Below the pieces are notes generated by a model. The model made no database searches and was not told the DNA's origin. It saw nothing but the letters and a program-made list of their open reading frames with translations. Source: UBA961 sp049317525 (GTDB lineage: Bacteria; Bacteroidota; Ignavibacteria; Kapaibacteriales; UBA961). From it: a stretch of 64,000 nt of DNA. The position numbers were made by a program, and so were the translations under genes. This document shows positions 8,318-16,555 of this stretch, piece after piece. Numbering within the stretch: the stretch's first letter is position 1; each line of letters begins with the position of its first letter. The stretch covers positions 1 through 64,000 of the forward strand of contig JBMOIC010000017.1 in NCBI GenBank assembly GCA_049317525.1, read 5' to 3'.

Positions 8318-9613
8318 TTATTTCAATGCTTTTTTTACTTTATTACTAGAAGCTTGCTTTTTAGCAACTTCCTCATATGATGGCTCAACACCTTCTTGAA
8401 CAACAGCTTTGTTAATGGTACAATGCTTAATATTCTTTTTATCTGGTAAGTCAAACATGATAGGCAACATAATTTCTTCAATTATGGATCTTAGCCCTCT
8501 AGCACCTGTTTTACGATTTCTAGCTTTTTCTACTATTTCCATTAAAGCTTCTGGTAAAAAATGCAAATCACATTCTTCCATTTTAAAAAGCTTTTGATAT
8601 TGTTTTACTAAAGCATTTTTAGGCTTTGTAAGAATATCTAACATAGCCTCATCGGATAATGGTGTTAATGGCGCTATAACAGGTAAACGACCAATTAATT
8701 CTGGAATAAATCCAAATTTTAATAAATCTTTAGATTCTACCAATGATAAAAGTGCATCAGATTCTTCTACATTTTGCTGAGAATTATAGCTAAATCCTAT
8801 TGTTTTGGCACTCATTCTTGTTGCAATGATCTTTTCTATTCCGTCAAATGCACCACCACAGATAAAAAGAATATTTTTTGTATTTACATATACCAATGGT
8901 TGTTCTGGATGTTTGCGACCACCGCGCGGAGGTACGCCTGCAACAGTTCCTTCTAATAATTTTAAGAGTGCTTGTTGAACGCCTTCACCTGAAACATCTC
9001 TTGTAATACTTTGAGAATCTGATCTTCTTGCTATTTTATCTATTTCATCAATATATACTATCCCTCTTTCTGCTTTCTCTACATCATAATCTGCACTTTG
9101 CAATAAGTGAACAAGGATCGTTTCTACATCGTCGCCTACATATCCAGATTCTGTAATTGTTGTGGCATCAGCAACTGCAAAAGGAACATCTAATATTCGA
9201 GCTAATGTTTTAGCTAATAAAGTTTTTCCTGTTCCTGTTGGGCCAACCAACATAATATTGCTTTTCTCGATTTCAACTTCTTCTAAAAACCCAGAAATAC
9301 TTTGAGATTTTATTCTTTTATAGTGATTATATACTGCTACAGATAAAATCCTTTTTGCTTTTTCTTGCCCAATAACATATTCATCCAATTTGGATTTAAT
9401 ATCAGATGGTTTTAACAAAGCTGTTTTTTTACTTTTAGATGTAACAGCTGCTACAGGTGTTGAATTTTGTTTCAAAATATCTGCAGATGTATAAATACAT
9501 ATATCGCATATATATACATCTTTTCCAGCTATAAGGTTTGTTACTTCGGATGATCCTCTGCCACAAAATGAACAGTGAATTGCACCTTTAGAAGTTCCGG
9601 AAGAATTATTCAT
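8318..9613 (-). CDS. clpX: ClpXP protease ATPase subunit ClpX
   Basis: ClpX is the AAA+ unfoldase that feeds substrates to ClpP. The 431-residue product has the N-terminal zinc-binding domain with Cys14, Cys17, Cys36 and Cys39. It also has Walker A GPTGTGKT (124-131), Walker B IVYIDEIDKIAR, and the IGF loop in KTIGFSYNS that docks onto ClpP. The C-terminal domain includes the KTGARGLR sensor-2 region. Length is normal with a short Lys-rich tail. It follows clpP on the same strand, but a strong terminator at 9654-9692 separates them, so it probably has its own promoter or depends on read-through. Confidence 0.97.
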   Translation of the reverse strand: MNNSSGTSKGAIHCSFCGRGSSEVTNLIAGKDVYICDICIYTSADILKQNSTPVAAVTSKSKKTALLKPSDIKSKLDEYVIGQEKAKRILSVAVYNHYKRIKSQSISGFLEEVEIEKSNIMLVGPTGTGKTLLAKTLARILDVPFAVADATTITESGYVGDDVETILVHLLQSADYDVEKAERGIVYIDEIDKIARRSDSQSITRDVSGEGVQQALLKLLEGTVAGVPPRGGRKHPEQPLVYVNTKNILFICGGAFDGIEKIIATRMSAKTIGFSYNSQQNVEESDALLSLVESKDLLKFGFIPELIGRLPVIAPLTPLSDEAMLDILTKPKNALVKQYQKLFKMEECDLHFLPEALMEIVEKARNRKTGARGLRSIIEEIMLPIMFDLPDKKNIKHCTINKAVVQEGVEPSYEEVAKKQASSNKVKKALK

Positions 9614-9653
9614 ATATCTATAAATTCAATGTAAATCTTTTCAACACATATAT

Positions 9654-9692
9654 TGAAAAAAAATGGCGAGACGAACTATTCCGCCTCGCCAT
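9654..9692 (-). terminator. Terminator between clpP and clpX
   Basis: In minus-strand RNA ATGGCGAG pairs with CTCGCCAT (plus-strand 9685-9692 and 9663-9670) and is followed by a run of at least eight U residues (9655-9662). It lies 19 bases after the clpP stop, so tig-clpP appears to end here. Confidence 0.9.
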
Positions 9693-9710
9693 AAAATCTA
9701 TTCTTTAAGG

Positions 9711-10325
9711 TTAAATCGGTTTTTTTATTAGTTCTTCGTGACGTCTTTCAAGAATTTTATCTGCAATCCCATAATCTACGGCTTGAACAGCACTCATATA
9801 ATTATCGCGATCTGCATCCTTTAAAATCGTTTTTTGATCTTTACCAGTGTGATTGCTAATAATTGTATACAACATTTCTCTAATTCTTAACATTTCTTTG
9901 GTATAAATCTCTATGTCTGTTGCCTGACCTTGCGTTCCGCCTAAAGGCTGATGCATCATAATTCTGGAATTAGGAAGAACATATCTTTTTCCTTTAGTTC
10001 CTGCACATAATAATACCTGAGCCATAGAAGCAGCCATTCCAACACAAATAGTACTTATGTCTGGCCTAACAAACTGCATTGTATCATAAATCGCCATGCC
10101 AGATGTAACACTTCCACCAGGTGAATTAATATAAATATTAATATCCTTGGTTGGATCCTCACTTTCTAAAAAGAGTAATTGAGCAACAGTAAGGCTTGCT
10201 ACATGATCATCAATTGGCGTGCCAATAAAAATGATTCTATCTTTTAACAAACGTGAATATATATCATATGCTCTTTCGCCGCGGCTTGTTTGTTCAACAA
10301 CCATCGGAACTAGCTGATTCATCAT
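9711..10325 (-). CDS. clpP: ATP-dependent Clp protease proteolytic subunit
   Basis: ClpP is the tetradecameric serine protease partnered by ClpX. The 204-residue protein shows the catalytic triad: Ser100 in GMAASMA, His125 in MMHQPLGG and Asp174 in ADRDNYMSA. The handle-region Gln/Gly segment (GGTQGQATDIEI) is also present. Two adjacent ATGs (10325 and 10322) could start translation. It lies 65 bases after tig on the same strand with no hairpin between, giving a tig-clpP unit. The GMAASMA variant of the serine motif resembles Bacteroidota ClpPs as I recall them. Confidence 0.97.
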   Translation of the reverse strand: MMNQLVPMVVEQTSRGERAYDIYSRLLKDRIIFIGTPIDDHVASLTVAQLLFLESEDPTKDINIYINSPGGSVTSGMAIYDTMQFVRPDISTICVGMAASMAQVLLCAGTKGKRYVLPNSRIMMHQPLGGTQGQATDIEIYTKEMLRIREMLYTIISNHTGKDQKTILKDADRDNYMSAVQAVDYGIADKILERRHEELIKKPI

Positions 10326-10389
10326 AATATTAGCTCTAATAAATGATTAGTGAATTAACAACAATTCTTTTGCTAAAGGAAATCTAAAA

Positions 10390-11844
10390 TTATTCACCTA
10401 ATGTTTTAGCTTTACTTTTACGTTTTGGTTTTTCATCATCTGCTGATTCATCTTTTTTTGATGATTTAGCAGTTTTAGATGATTTTTTTGTTGGCTTTAT
10501 ATCTGCATCATTTGATATTTCTGCTTCTATATCATCCAAACCACCAAACATTCCTGCATGTAGTTCTTTTTGTTTGAAATACGTTTCAGGATCTGTATCT
10601 GTAATTATTGCTTTCTCTAATATTTTATCCATTGCTTTTCTAGCAACTATAGATCCCATTAGATTGTTTTCCTTCATTAAGAATGAAAGAATTTGATCAT
10701 CATTCAATTTAGAATTTTGTCGATAATACTCCATATATGGAATAATGTCATTTTCTTCTAATTGAATTCCCTCTTTTTCGATTATTTTATCGCGAACAAG
10801 TTCCCATCTAGCTGTTTGCTCTGCATATGGACGAAATACATCTTCCATTTCTGAAATATTCATGTTTTGAATTTCAGGATTATCTTTTTGTTGTTTTTTC
10901 AGATTCTCAAGCATGCCTACCATAACATCTTGAACAATTGCTTTAGGTACTAAAAAGGTATGCTGTGTACTCATTTGTTCTACAACTTGAACTTCTAGCT
11001 CTTTTCTAGTTTCATTTTCAAGCATTGTATTATTATACTTTCTAATATCTTGATATAGTTCATCTACAGTATTCAAACGGCCATTTGAATATGCGCTCAC
11101 AAATGCATCATTGAGTTCTGGTTTGACAAGTTTTTCAACTTTTAAGATTTCAACATCAAATCTATCTGGATTAGAATTGTCACTTTCAGGAGCATCAATA
11201 TATGTTACTTTTTCACCAACTTTTTTGCCTATCAAGGAATCTCTTAAAAAGCCATCTAAATCTGGATGGTTCAAGAATATAGTATTTTCTTCAGCTTCCA
11301 CACCTTCGATTGGTTTGCCAGTTTCATCATCCACTTTAATAAATCGAACATGTACTGTATGCAAATTATCATCTGCTTTATCTGCTGAAGTATGAACAGC
11401 AGCTTTAACAAGCATGTCTTGAACAACTACATCTACTTCATCATCACTAACTGTATGTATTGGTTTTAATAATTCAAGGCCTTCATATGAACCCAATTCA
11501 AATTCAGGTATTGTATCAAATCGAATAATATATGCTACAGTGCCATCAGATTCCTTTTTCATATCCATAAGTTGAGGCTGGCCAATTACACGAATATTAT
11601 TATTACGTGTATAGCTCTTAAACTCATCATCTGCAACATTCATCAATGAATCATTTTCGATTTGACGCCCAAATCGTTGCTTAATGATTGGTAATGGAAC
11701 TTTGCCTTTACGAAAACCCTTGATTTCTAGATTAGGCTGAGCCTCACGATAGGCACGCTCAAAATGAGGTATAAGGTCCTCTGAAGTTAAAGTAAATGTA
11801 ACTTCTTGAGTGCATGAGTCAATCGAAACAACGTTAGTTTCCAA
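10390..11844 (-). CDS. tig: Trigger factor
   Basis: Trigger factor is the ribosome-bound chaperone at the exit tunnel. The 484-residue product has the N-terminal ribosome-binding signature GFRKGKVPLPIIKQRFG, a middle peptidyl-prolyl isomerase-like domain (about residues 150-235) and the helical C-terminal arms. A Lys/Ser-rich tail of about 40 residues is longer than in many homologues. Translation seems to begin at a TTG (11842-11844). An in-frame TGA lies a few codons upstream with no ATG between, and the next ATG is far inside the conserved N-terminal domain. It is downstream of tRNA-Leu and upstream of clpP on one strand. Confidence 0.94.
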   Translation of the reverse strand: METNVVSIDSCTQEVTFTLTSEDLIPHFERAYREAQPNLEIKGFRKGKVPLPIIKQRFGRQIENDSLMNVADDEFKSYTRNNNIRVIGQPQLMDMKKESDGTVAYIIRFDTIPEFELGSYEGLELLKPIHTVSDDEVDVVVQDMLVKAAVHTSADKADDNLHTVHVRFIKVDDETGKPIEGVEAEENTIFLNHPDLDGFLRDSLIGKKVGEKVTYIDAPESDNSNPDRFDVEILKVEKLVKPELNDAFVSAYSNGRLNTVDELYQDIRKYNNTMLENETRKELEVQVVEQMSTQHTFLVPKAIVQDVMVGMLENLKKQQKDNPEIQNMNISEMEDVFRPYAEQTARWELVRDKIIEKEGIQLEENDIIPYMEYYRQNSKLNDDQILSFLMKENNLMGSIVARKAMDKILEKAIITDTDPETYFKQKELHAGMFGGLDDIEAEISNDADIKPTKKSSKTAKSSKKDESADDEKPKRKSKAKTLGE

Positions 11845-11910
11845 AGATAGTACCTTAGTTATGAATCATTAAATAGAATTCCCGTTCAATTCGGGGCATA
11901 TTAAGTTAAG

Positions 11911-11991
11911 TGCGGATGAGGAGACTCGAACTCCTACGGGTTGCCCCACCAGATCCTAAGTCTGGCGCGTATGCCATTTCGCCACATCCGC
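11911..11991 (-). tRNA. tRNA-Leu (anticodon UAG)
   Basis: The minus-strand sequence folds as a class II tRNA. The acceptor GCGGATG (11985-11991) pairs with CATCCGC (11912-11918), and the discriminator base A is at 11911. The anticodon stem CCAGA/TCTGG encloses loop CTTAGGA with anticodon TAG, reading CUA. There is a long variable arm as expected for leucine, and a T arm AGGAG-TTCGAGT-CTCCT. CCA is not encoded. It lies 66 bases upstream of tig on the same strand and shares the promoter at 12025-12056. Confidence 0.96.
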
Positions 11992-12024
11992 AATCATTTT
12001 TACAACTTCAATTTGCAAAGAGTA

Positions 12025-12056
12025 CAAAAATACAATGAATTTTGCGTGAAAAGAAA
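12025..12056 (-). promoter_or_regulatory. Promoter for tRNA-Leu and probably tig-clpP
   Basis: On the minus strand TTTC (12053-12056), a 20-base spacer, then TATTTTTG (12025-12032) give an exact -7 element and a three-of-four -33 element. It is 34 bases upstream of the tRNA 5' end. No separate TAnnTTTG element was seen between the tRNA and tig. Confidence 0.5.
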
Positions 12057-12125
12057 TAATTTCTTAGCTTCTTAACACTTAGGCTTAAAACAAGGGTGTA
12101 ATTTGCTTGTGATTTTCACTTTTTG

Positions 12126-13496
12126 ATGTTTTATTTCATGAATAATGACAATATCTTTGATTGTATTGTGATAGGTGCCGGAGTATCTGGAATACATTCT
12201 GCTTTATTATTGGCTCAACAAAATAAGCGTGTTCTTTTATTAGAATCAACCTTATATATTGGTGGAAGAGCTCGTTCTTTTATAGATAAACAATCTGGGG
12301 ATTGTATCGACAATGGACAACATGCCTTGATGGGTTGTTATACTCACTTTTTAAGCATTTTATCTACTCTTAATACTGATAGTTTACTTCATAAACAACA
12401 TCATCTATCTGTGCCATTTATGTATTCAGATGGACATTCCGATATCTTAAAAGCAGATGTATTTCCTGGTGCTTTGGGTGTGGCTTTTGGTATTCTGAAT
12501 CTAAAAAAACTCTCTTTATCAGAGAAGATTTCAGCTTTTTACTTTGCAATACGTATCCGTTTAGGATTCGCAAAATCTGGTTCTCTAACTGCATTTGAGT
12601 TTTTATTATCAGAAAATCAATCTGCGCATTGTATTGATATTTTATGGACACCCATTATTCTTGCCACTTTGAATGGTCATCCCAAAGAAGTTGCTGCTTC
12701 TCTTTTTGTTCAAGTATTAACACTTGCATTTTTAGGTAAAAAAGACGCTTCTACGCTTATTCTTCCAAAAGTTGGATTATCTGATTTATTGTCTCCTTTT
12801 CCTGATTGGCTTGCTAAACACAATGGTATTTGCAAACTTGGTGAGCCAGTAGAAGAAGTACTATTTACAGATAAAAAACCAAGCGCTGTTCTTACTAAAT
12901 CTGGAGAAATATACCATTCGGATTCTATTATTATGGCAATTCCGCCTAAAAGCATAAAACGTATTATACATAAAGAATGTAAAGAACATAAATTTTATAA
13001 AGCCTTAGATCAGTATGCATTTTCACCAATTATTTCTGTGTATTTGTGGATAGACGTAAAATTTCCTGATATAGAATTTGCTGCATTATTAGGAACCAAT
13101 ACACAATGGGTTTTTCATAAAAATGCTTTTATGCAAAATAATATAAGCTCAACCCTATTATCTTGTACTGTTAGTGCAGGAAATAACTCTATTGATGATG
13201 AGGGTATATCAATTGCAATACAGTGTTTACAGGAAATAAAACTATGTTTTCCTTCAATTAAACATGCGAAATTATTACACTGGAAAGTAATTAAGGAAAA
13301 ACAAGCGACTTTTTTAGCAACACCAGAGATAGAAAATAACAGACATTCAACTTATACTGATATTGAAGGACTGTTTATTGCCGGAGATTGGACTAATACC
13401 AAATTACCAGCCACCTTAGAAGGCGCTGCAATTAGTGGATATCATGCTGCTAATGCAGTATTAACCACCAAAAGCACCGTATTTTCTCATTCCTAA
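12126..13496 (+). CDS. hpnE: HpnE-like FAD-dependent squalene/phytoene oxidoreductase
   Basis: This FAD amine-oxidase-fold protein resembles hydroxysqualene dehydroxylase (HpnE), which makes squalene from hydroxysqualene, and more broadly phytoene desaturases. It has the N-terminal dinucleotide motif CIVIGAGVSGIHSALLLA, then GGRARSF, DNGQHALMG near residue 60, and the C-terminal FAD-binding GLFIAGDWTNTKLPATLEGA typical of the family. The start is ATG 12126 or the in-frame ATG 12138; both precede the FAD motif. No hpnC, hpnD or squalene-hopene cyclase is in the window. Its last 36 bases overlap tail to tail with the ABC-2 permease gene. Confidence 0.8.
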   Translation: MFYFMNNDNIFDCIVIGAGVSGIHSALLLAQQNKRVLLLESTLYIGGRARSFIDKQSGDCIDNGQHALMGCYTHFLSILSTLNTDSLLHKQHHLSVPFMYSDGHSDILKADVFPGALGVAFGILNLKKLSLSEKISAFYFAIRIRLGFAKSGSLTAFEFLLSENQSAHCIDILWTPIILATLNGHPKEVAASLFVQVLTLAFLGKKDASTLILPKVGLSDLLSPFPDWLAKHNGICKLGEPVEEVLFTDKKPSAVLTKSGEIYHSDSIIMAIPPKSIKRIIHKECKEHKFYKALDQYAFSPIISVYLWIDVKFPDIEFAALLGTNTQWVFHKNAFMQNNISSTLLSCTVSAGNNSIDDEGISIAIQCLQEIKLCFPSIKHAKLLHWKVIKEKQATFLATPEIENNRHSTYTDIEGLFIAGDWTNTKLPATLEGAAISGYHAANAVLTTKSTVFSHS

Positions 13497-14267
13497 AAAC
13501 CAAATACTTTTGGTGATCATCCAAAATATTAAGCACCAAAGAATACTCATGAATAGATAAAGTGGTGCATGGGATATTGAGATTGTACCGCTTGCTAATG
13601 CTCCGGGGATATATCCAAAATATTGAAAAGGAAGGAGATTTGAAATTGGTAGTATCCAAGCAGGTAAAATTGATAGTGGCAACATTGCACCAGACAAAAA
13701 AACCATACTTATATCAAGAATAATATGAAATGTCCAAGTTTCTTCATACCAAAAGGCTAAGTAGCTTATTGCCATCGAGATAAAGAATTTACATATTATT
13801 GCAGTTATCAATATAAGCATCCCCCAAACAGCACCTGTTATATGCATCTGATATGTAGTAAAGAAAACGAAGAAAGGAAATATTATTAAAGCAAATAGCA
13901 ATGTTCCCACTTTTTCAGCTGCAACCATAGCCCCCGAAAATCCTAAATGAGAAAGTGGTTTCAGTAAATATTTATTTAAGTCTCCATTTCTTATTTCGTC
14001 TCCCACGCCTCTTTCTATTCTACCACTTCTTGTTAATATAGTGCATAAAGAAACAAAACAAATATACATATACATAGAATCGGCCGTATAACCTTGTATA
14101 GCCCCTTGCCCTTTTGATTTAAATACAGATTCCCACAAAAGAATTTGCACTAAAGCATGAATCAATAATGATAAAGTACTATTTGTTAAAAAATCTATTC
14201 GATATTCCATCAATGTAGATATACCACTTTTAAATGCAGCTATATATGTTCTTATAGGTCTATTCAT
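13461..14267 (-). CDS. ABC-2 family transporter permease
   Basis: The 268-residue integral membrane protein has about six hydrophobic segments. It resembles ABC-2 type permeases, including the cytoplasmic RNGDLNKYLLKPL segment typical of the group whose permeases pair with a separate ATPase. I chose the ATG at 14265-14267. It overlaps the upstream SDR stop as TGATG, so the two genes are translationally coupled. No ATP-binding cassette gene lies nearby, so its partner must be elsewhere. The substrate is unknown. The C-terminal coding end overlaps the convergent HpnE-like gene by 36 bases. Confidence 0.8.
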   Translation of the reverse strand: MNRPIRTYIAAFKSGISTLMEYRIDFLTNSTLSLLIHALVQILLWESVFKSKGQGAIQGYTADSMYMYICFVSLCTILTRSGRIERGVGDEIRNGDLNKYLLKPLSHLGFSGAMVAAEKVGTLLFALIIFPFFVFFTTYQMHITGAVWGMLILITAIICKFFISMAISYLAFWYEETWTFHIILDISMVFLSGAMLPLSILPAWILPISNLLPFQYFGYIPGALASGTISISHAPLYLFMSILWCLIFWMITKSIWFLGMRKYGAFGG

Positions 14268-15049
14268 CACAAAGCTTTTGTTCTTCCGCCATCGATCAAT
14301 AGAGTAATTCCTGTAATATAAGAGGCAAAATCTGATGATAAGAAAACAGCAGATGCAGCAATATCTTGTGGTTCTGCTAATCGTTTCATAGGAATTTCTT
14401 GAGCCATCAACACCGATGCTTCTTCTACTGAAATATTATTATCAGCAGCCTTTTTTTGTAAAATACCTGTTAAACGACCAGTTTTTGTAGCCCCTGGTAA
14501 AATGCTATTGACAGTAATTCCATAAGCTGCAACTTCATTAGATAATGTTTTAGCCCAGCTTGCTGTTGCACCACGGATTGTATTGGATACTCCAAGACCA
14601 TCCAATGGTTGCCTAACAGAAGTTGAAATAATATTAATAATTCGACCCCATCCTTCTTTTTTCATATCCGGCAGAACATGCATTGTTATCTCATGACTAC
14701 AAACAAGTAGTCTAGTAAAAGCATCATAAAATTCTTGTGAATGTGCATTTGATATATTGCCAGGAGGTGGACCACCAGTATTATTAATCAATATATGAAT
14801 GGTTATATCTTCAATAGTTTTAAGTGCTTTTTTTACTTCTTCCAAAGAAGAAAAATCAGCTACCAAAGCCCTGTGAATTTGATTGCCATTATTAGGCAAT
14901 GAATTAACAGCTGATTCTAAAGAATTATTATTTCTAGCAAATGCAATAATATTTGCACCTGCTTCTGCAAGCATCATAGCTATGCTAAGCCCAATTCCTT
15001 GAGAACTACCACACACTAAGGCTGTTTTACCATCTAATCTAATATTCAT
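14267..15049 (-). CDS. Short-chain dehydrogenase/reductase-like protein lacking YxxxK
   Basis: This 260-residue Rossmann-fold protein starts at the ATG at 15047-15049; a TTG further upstream would overlap the preceding gene. The NAD(P) motif GSSQGIG, the NNTGGPPPG segment and the C-terminal TGITLLIDGG are present and resemble 3-oxoacyl-ACP reductases. The catalytic YxxxK is replaced: aligned with the SDR at 43.2 kb, YAAAK becomes SNTIR. Such divergent SDRs are known but their reactions are poorly defined. It follows the VWA-OmpA gene by 16 bases and overlaps the permease start by one base. Confidence 0.85.
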   Translation of the reverse strand: MNIRLDGKTALVCGSSQGIGLSIAMMLAEAGANIIAFARNNNSLESAVNSLPNNGNQIHRALVADFSSLEEVKKALKTIEDITIHILINNTGGPPPGNISNAHSQEFYDAFTRLLVCSHEITMHVLPDMKKEGWGRIINIISTSVRQPLDGLGVSNTIRGATASWAKTLSNEVAAYGITVNSILPGATKTGRLTGILQKKAADNNISVEEASVLMAQEIPMKRLAEPQDIAASAVFLSSDFASYITGITLLIDGGRTKAL

Positions 15050-15065
15050 ACTTTGTATATCTACT

Positions 15066-16457
15066 TTATTTAGCAAGCACAATAAATTGAGTTCTTCTAT
15101 TTAATGCACGATTTGTTTCGGAATCATTTGGAGCCAAAGGTTGCGTCATACCAAAACCACGAGCCCGCAATCTTTTAGATTCTATACCTCTTTTAAGCAT
15201 CTCTGTCATAACCGCATTAGACCTAGCATCGCTTAAGCGCTGATTAAATTCTTCGCCACCAATATTATCTGTATGACCCTGAATTTCGAGTCTTAACTTG
15301 GGATATCTTTCCATCAATTCTACCAATTCATCAATCCTTCTTAAAGATTCATCTCTAACTATCGCAGAATTATAATCGAATTGAATTGGGTATTTAAAAT
15401 TGTCTGAGACGTCAAAACCAGGGCCTAAAGGTGCGGTATCATATTCTCCATCGGCAATGATTGTGTCATTTTGAGGAATTAAGGATATGTTAACTTTATG
15501 CAATCCATAATACTCCGGAGCTTTATAACTAATTTTATAAAAATTTCGAAGGCTACGATAAATATCTAAAAACACATCCATTAATTCTTGTTTTGTACGT
15601 GCTTTATAATATTTACCGCCAGAATATTTAGCAATAATTGATAAAATTTCATCATTAGGATAGCCAAATCCAATAGTAAAAATATGGATATTATTAGATT
15701 TTGCTGAGTCTAAGATTTGCTTCAATTTGGTTTTTGAATAATTATCTTCACCATCTGAAAATACCACCAACACTCTTGGAACTGAATCTGGTAATTCTGA
15801 GGTGAACTGTTCCATAGATTTCAGAATTGCATCATATAAAGCCGAATAATAGCCTTGTCCTTGTAAAAAAGTAGATTTAAATTTATTCATGATTATCTCT
15901 TTATCCCGCCACATTGGAACTTTAAGAGTATAATCTTTACTAAATGTAGAAATACCAATTCTATCTTGTGGTTGTTTCATATTTACAAAAAGCTCTGTCC
16001 CCATAGATATCGCATCCATTATTCCATTCATAGAGCCACTAAAATCTACACTTAGCATGATTGCATATGGTATGGAATCTGCATCCCCATATTCTCTTAC
16101 AGTAAAGCTATCTATAATTACTTTCTGTCTACCTAATTTCTCTTTTATTGCACCCCAATATTTCATGTCTTTTCGATAAGGAGGTGCCAAGTTAGTTATA
16201 TAATTACCTGTTGAATCATATATTTTTGCAAATAATCTAATTTCTTTAGGATAAGAATTGGTTTCGATTCTTGTTATTTCCATGGCCAGCGTAGAAATAT
16301 CTGCTTTTTCTATCGGTTTGGTACCCGTAAGAAGCAAAGAAGGTCGGGTAGAGTCTGTGACTTCACTTTGTAAATCTAGGCTACTTAAGGATGCTGCCGA
16401 ACGAGAAGTACCACAAGATTGCAATAATAAAAAACAGCTGAATAATATCGCTATCAT
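15066..16457 (-). CDS. VWA-OmpA lipoprotein
   Basis: With the ATG at 16455-16457 this is a 463-residue lipoprotein whose signal MIAILFSCFLLLQSC ends in a lipobox. A von Willebrand A domain follows (roughly residues 125-300) with the metal-site motif DFSGSM and a later SDGEDN. A C-terminal OmpA-like peptidoglycan-binding domain has IQGHTDNIGGEEFNQRLSDARS. An ATG at 16532 would add 25 residues before the signal, but that stretch contains a terminator-like hairpin, so the shorter start is preferred. It probably links the outer membrane to the wall and binds a protein through the VWA domain. It heads a unit with the SDR and permease. Confidence 0.85.
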   Translation of the reverse strand: MIAILFSCFLLLQSCGTSRSAASLSSLDLQSEVTDSTRPSLLLTGTKPIEKADISTLAMEITRIETNSYPKEIRLFAKIYDSTGNYITNLAPPYRKDMKYWGAIKEKLGRQKVIIDSFTVREYGDADSIPYAIMLSVDFSGSMNGIMDAISMGTELFVNMKQPQDRIGISTFSKDYTLKVPMWRDKEIIMNKFKSTFLQGQGYYSALYDAILKSMEQFTSELPDSVPRVLVVFSDGEDNYSKTKLKQILDSAKSNNIHIFTIGFGYPNDEILSIIAKYSGGKYYKARTKQELMDVFLDIYRSLRNFYKISYKAPEYYGLHKVNISLIPQNDTIIADGEYDTAPLGPGFDVSDNFKYPIQFDYNSAIVRDESLRRIDELVELMERYPKLRLEIQGHTDNIGGEEFNQRLSDARSNAVMTEMLKRGIESKRLRARGFGMTQPLAPNDSETNRALNRRTQFIVLAK

Positions 16458-16462
16458 AGTAT

Positions 16463-16500
16463 ATAAAAGGGCAGAATCTTTAAAAAGAGATCCTGCCCTT
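16463..16500 (-). terminator. Terminator-like hairpin before the VWA-OmpA gene
   Basis: On the minus strand AAGGGCAG pairs with CTGCCCTT (plus 16493-16500 and 16467-16474). After one mismatch there is an inner ATC/GAT. The arm ends in T residues followed by an A/T tract. It lies 56 bases after the stop of the DUF3108 gene and nine bases before the ATG at 16457. The short T tract makes it weaker than the others. Confidence 0.6.
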
Positions 16501-16555
16501 ATATTCGATGTATGTGAATACAAATCTTTCATGTATACTTGAAATAATGTAAAGA

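Noticed and set aside
8318..8345. Possible terminator after clpX
   Set aside because: No stable inverted repeat with a U tract could be found in the 142-base gap before the mreB promoter.
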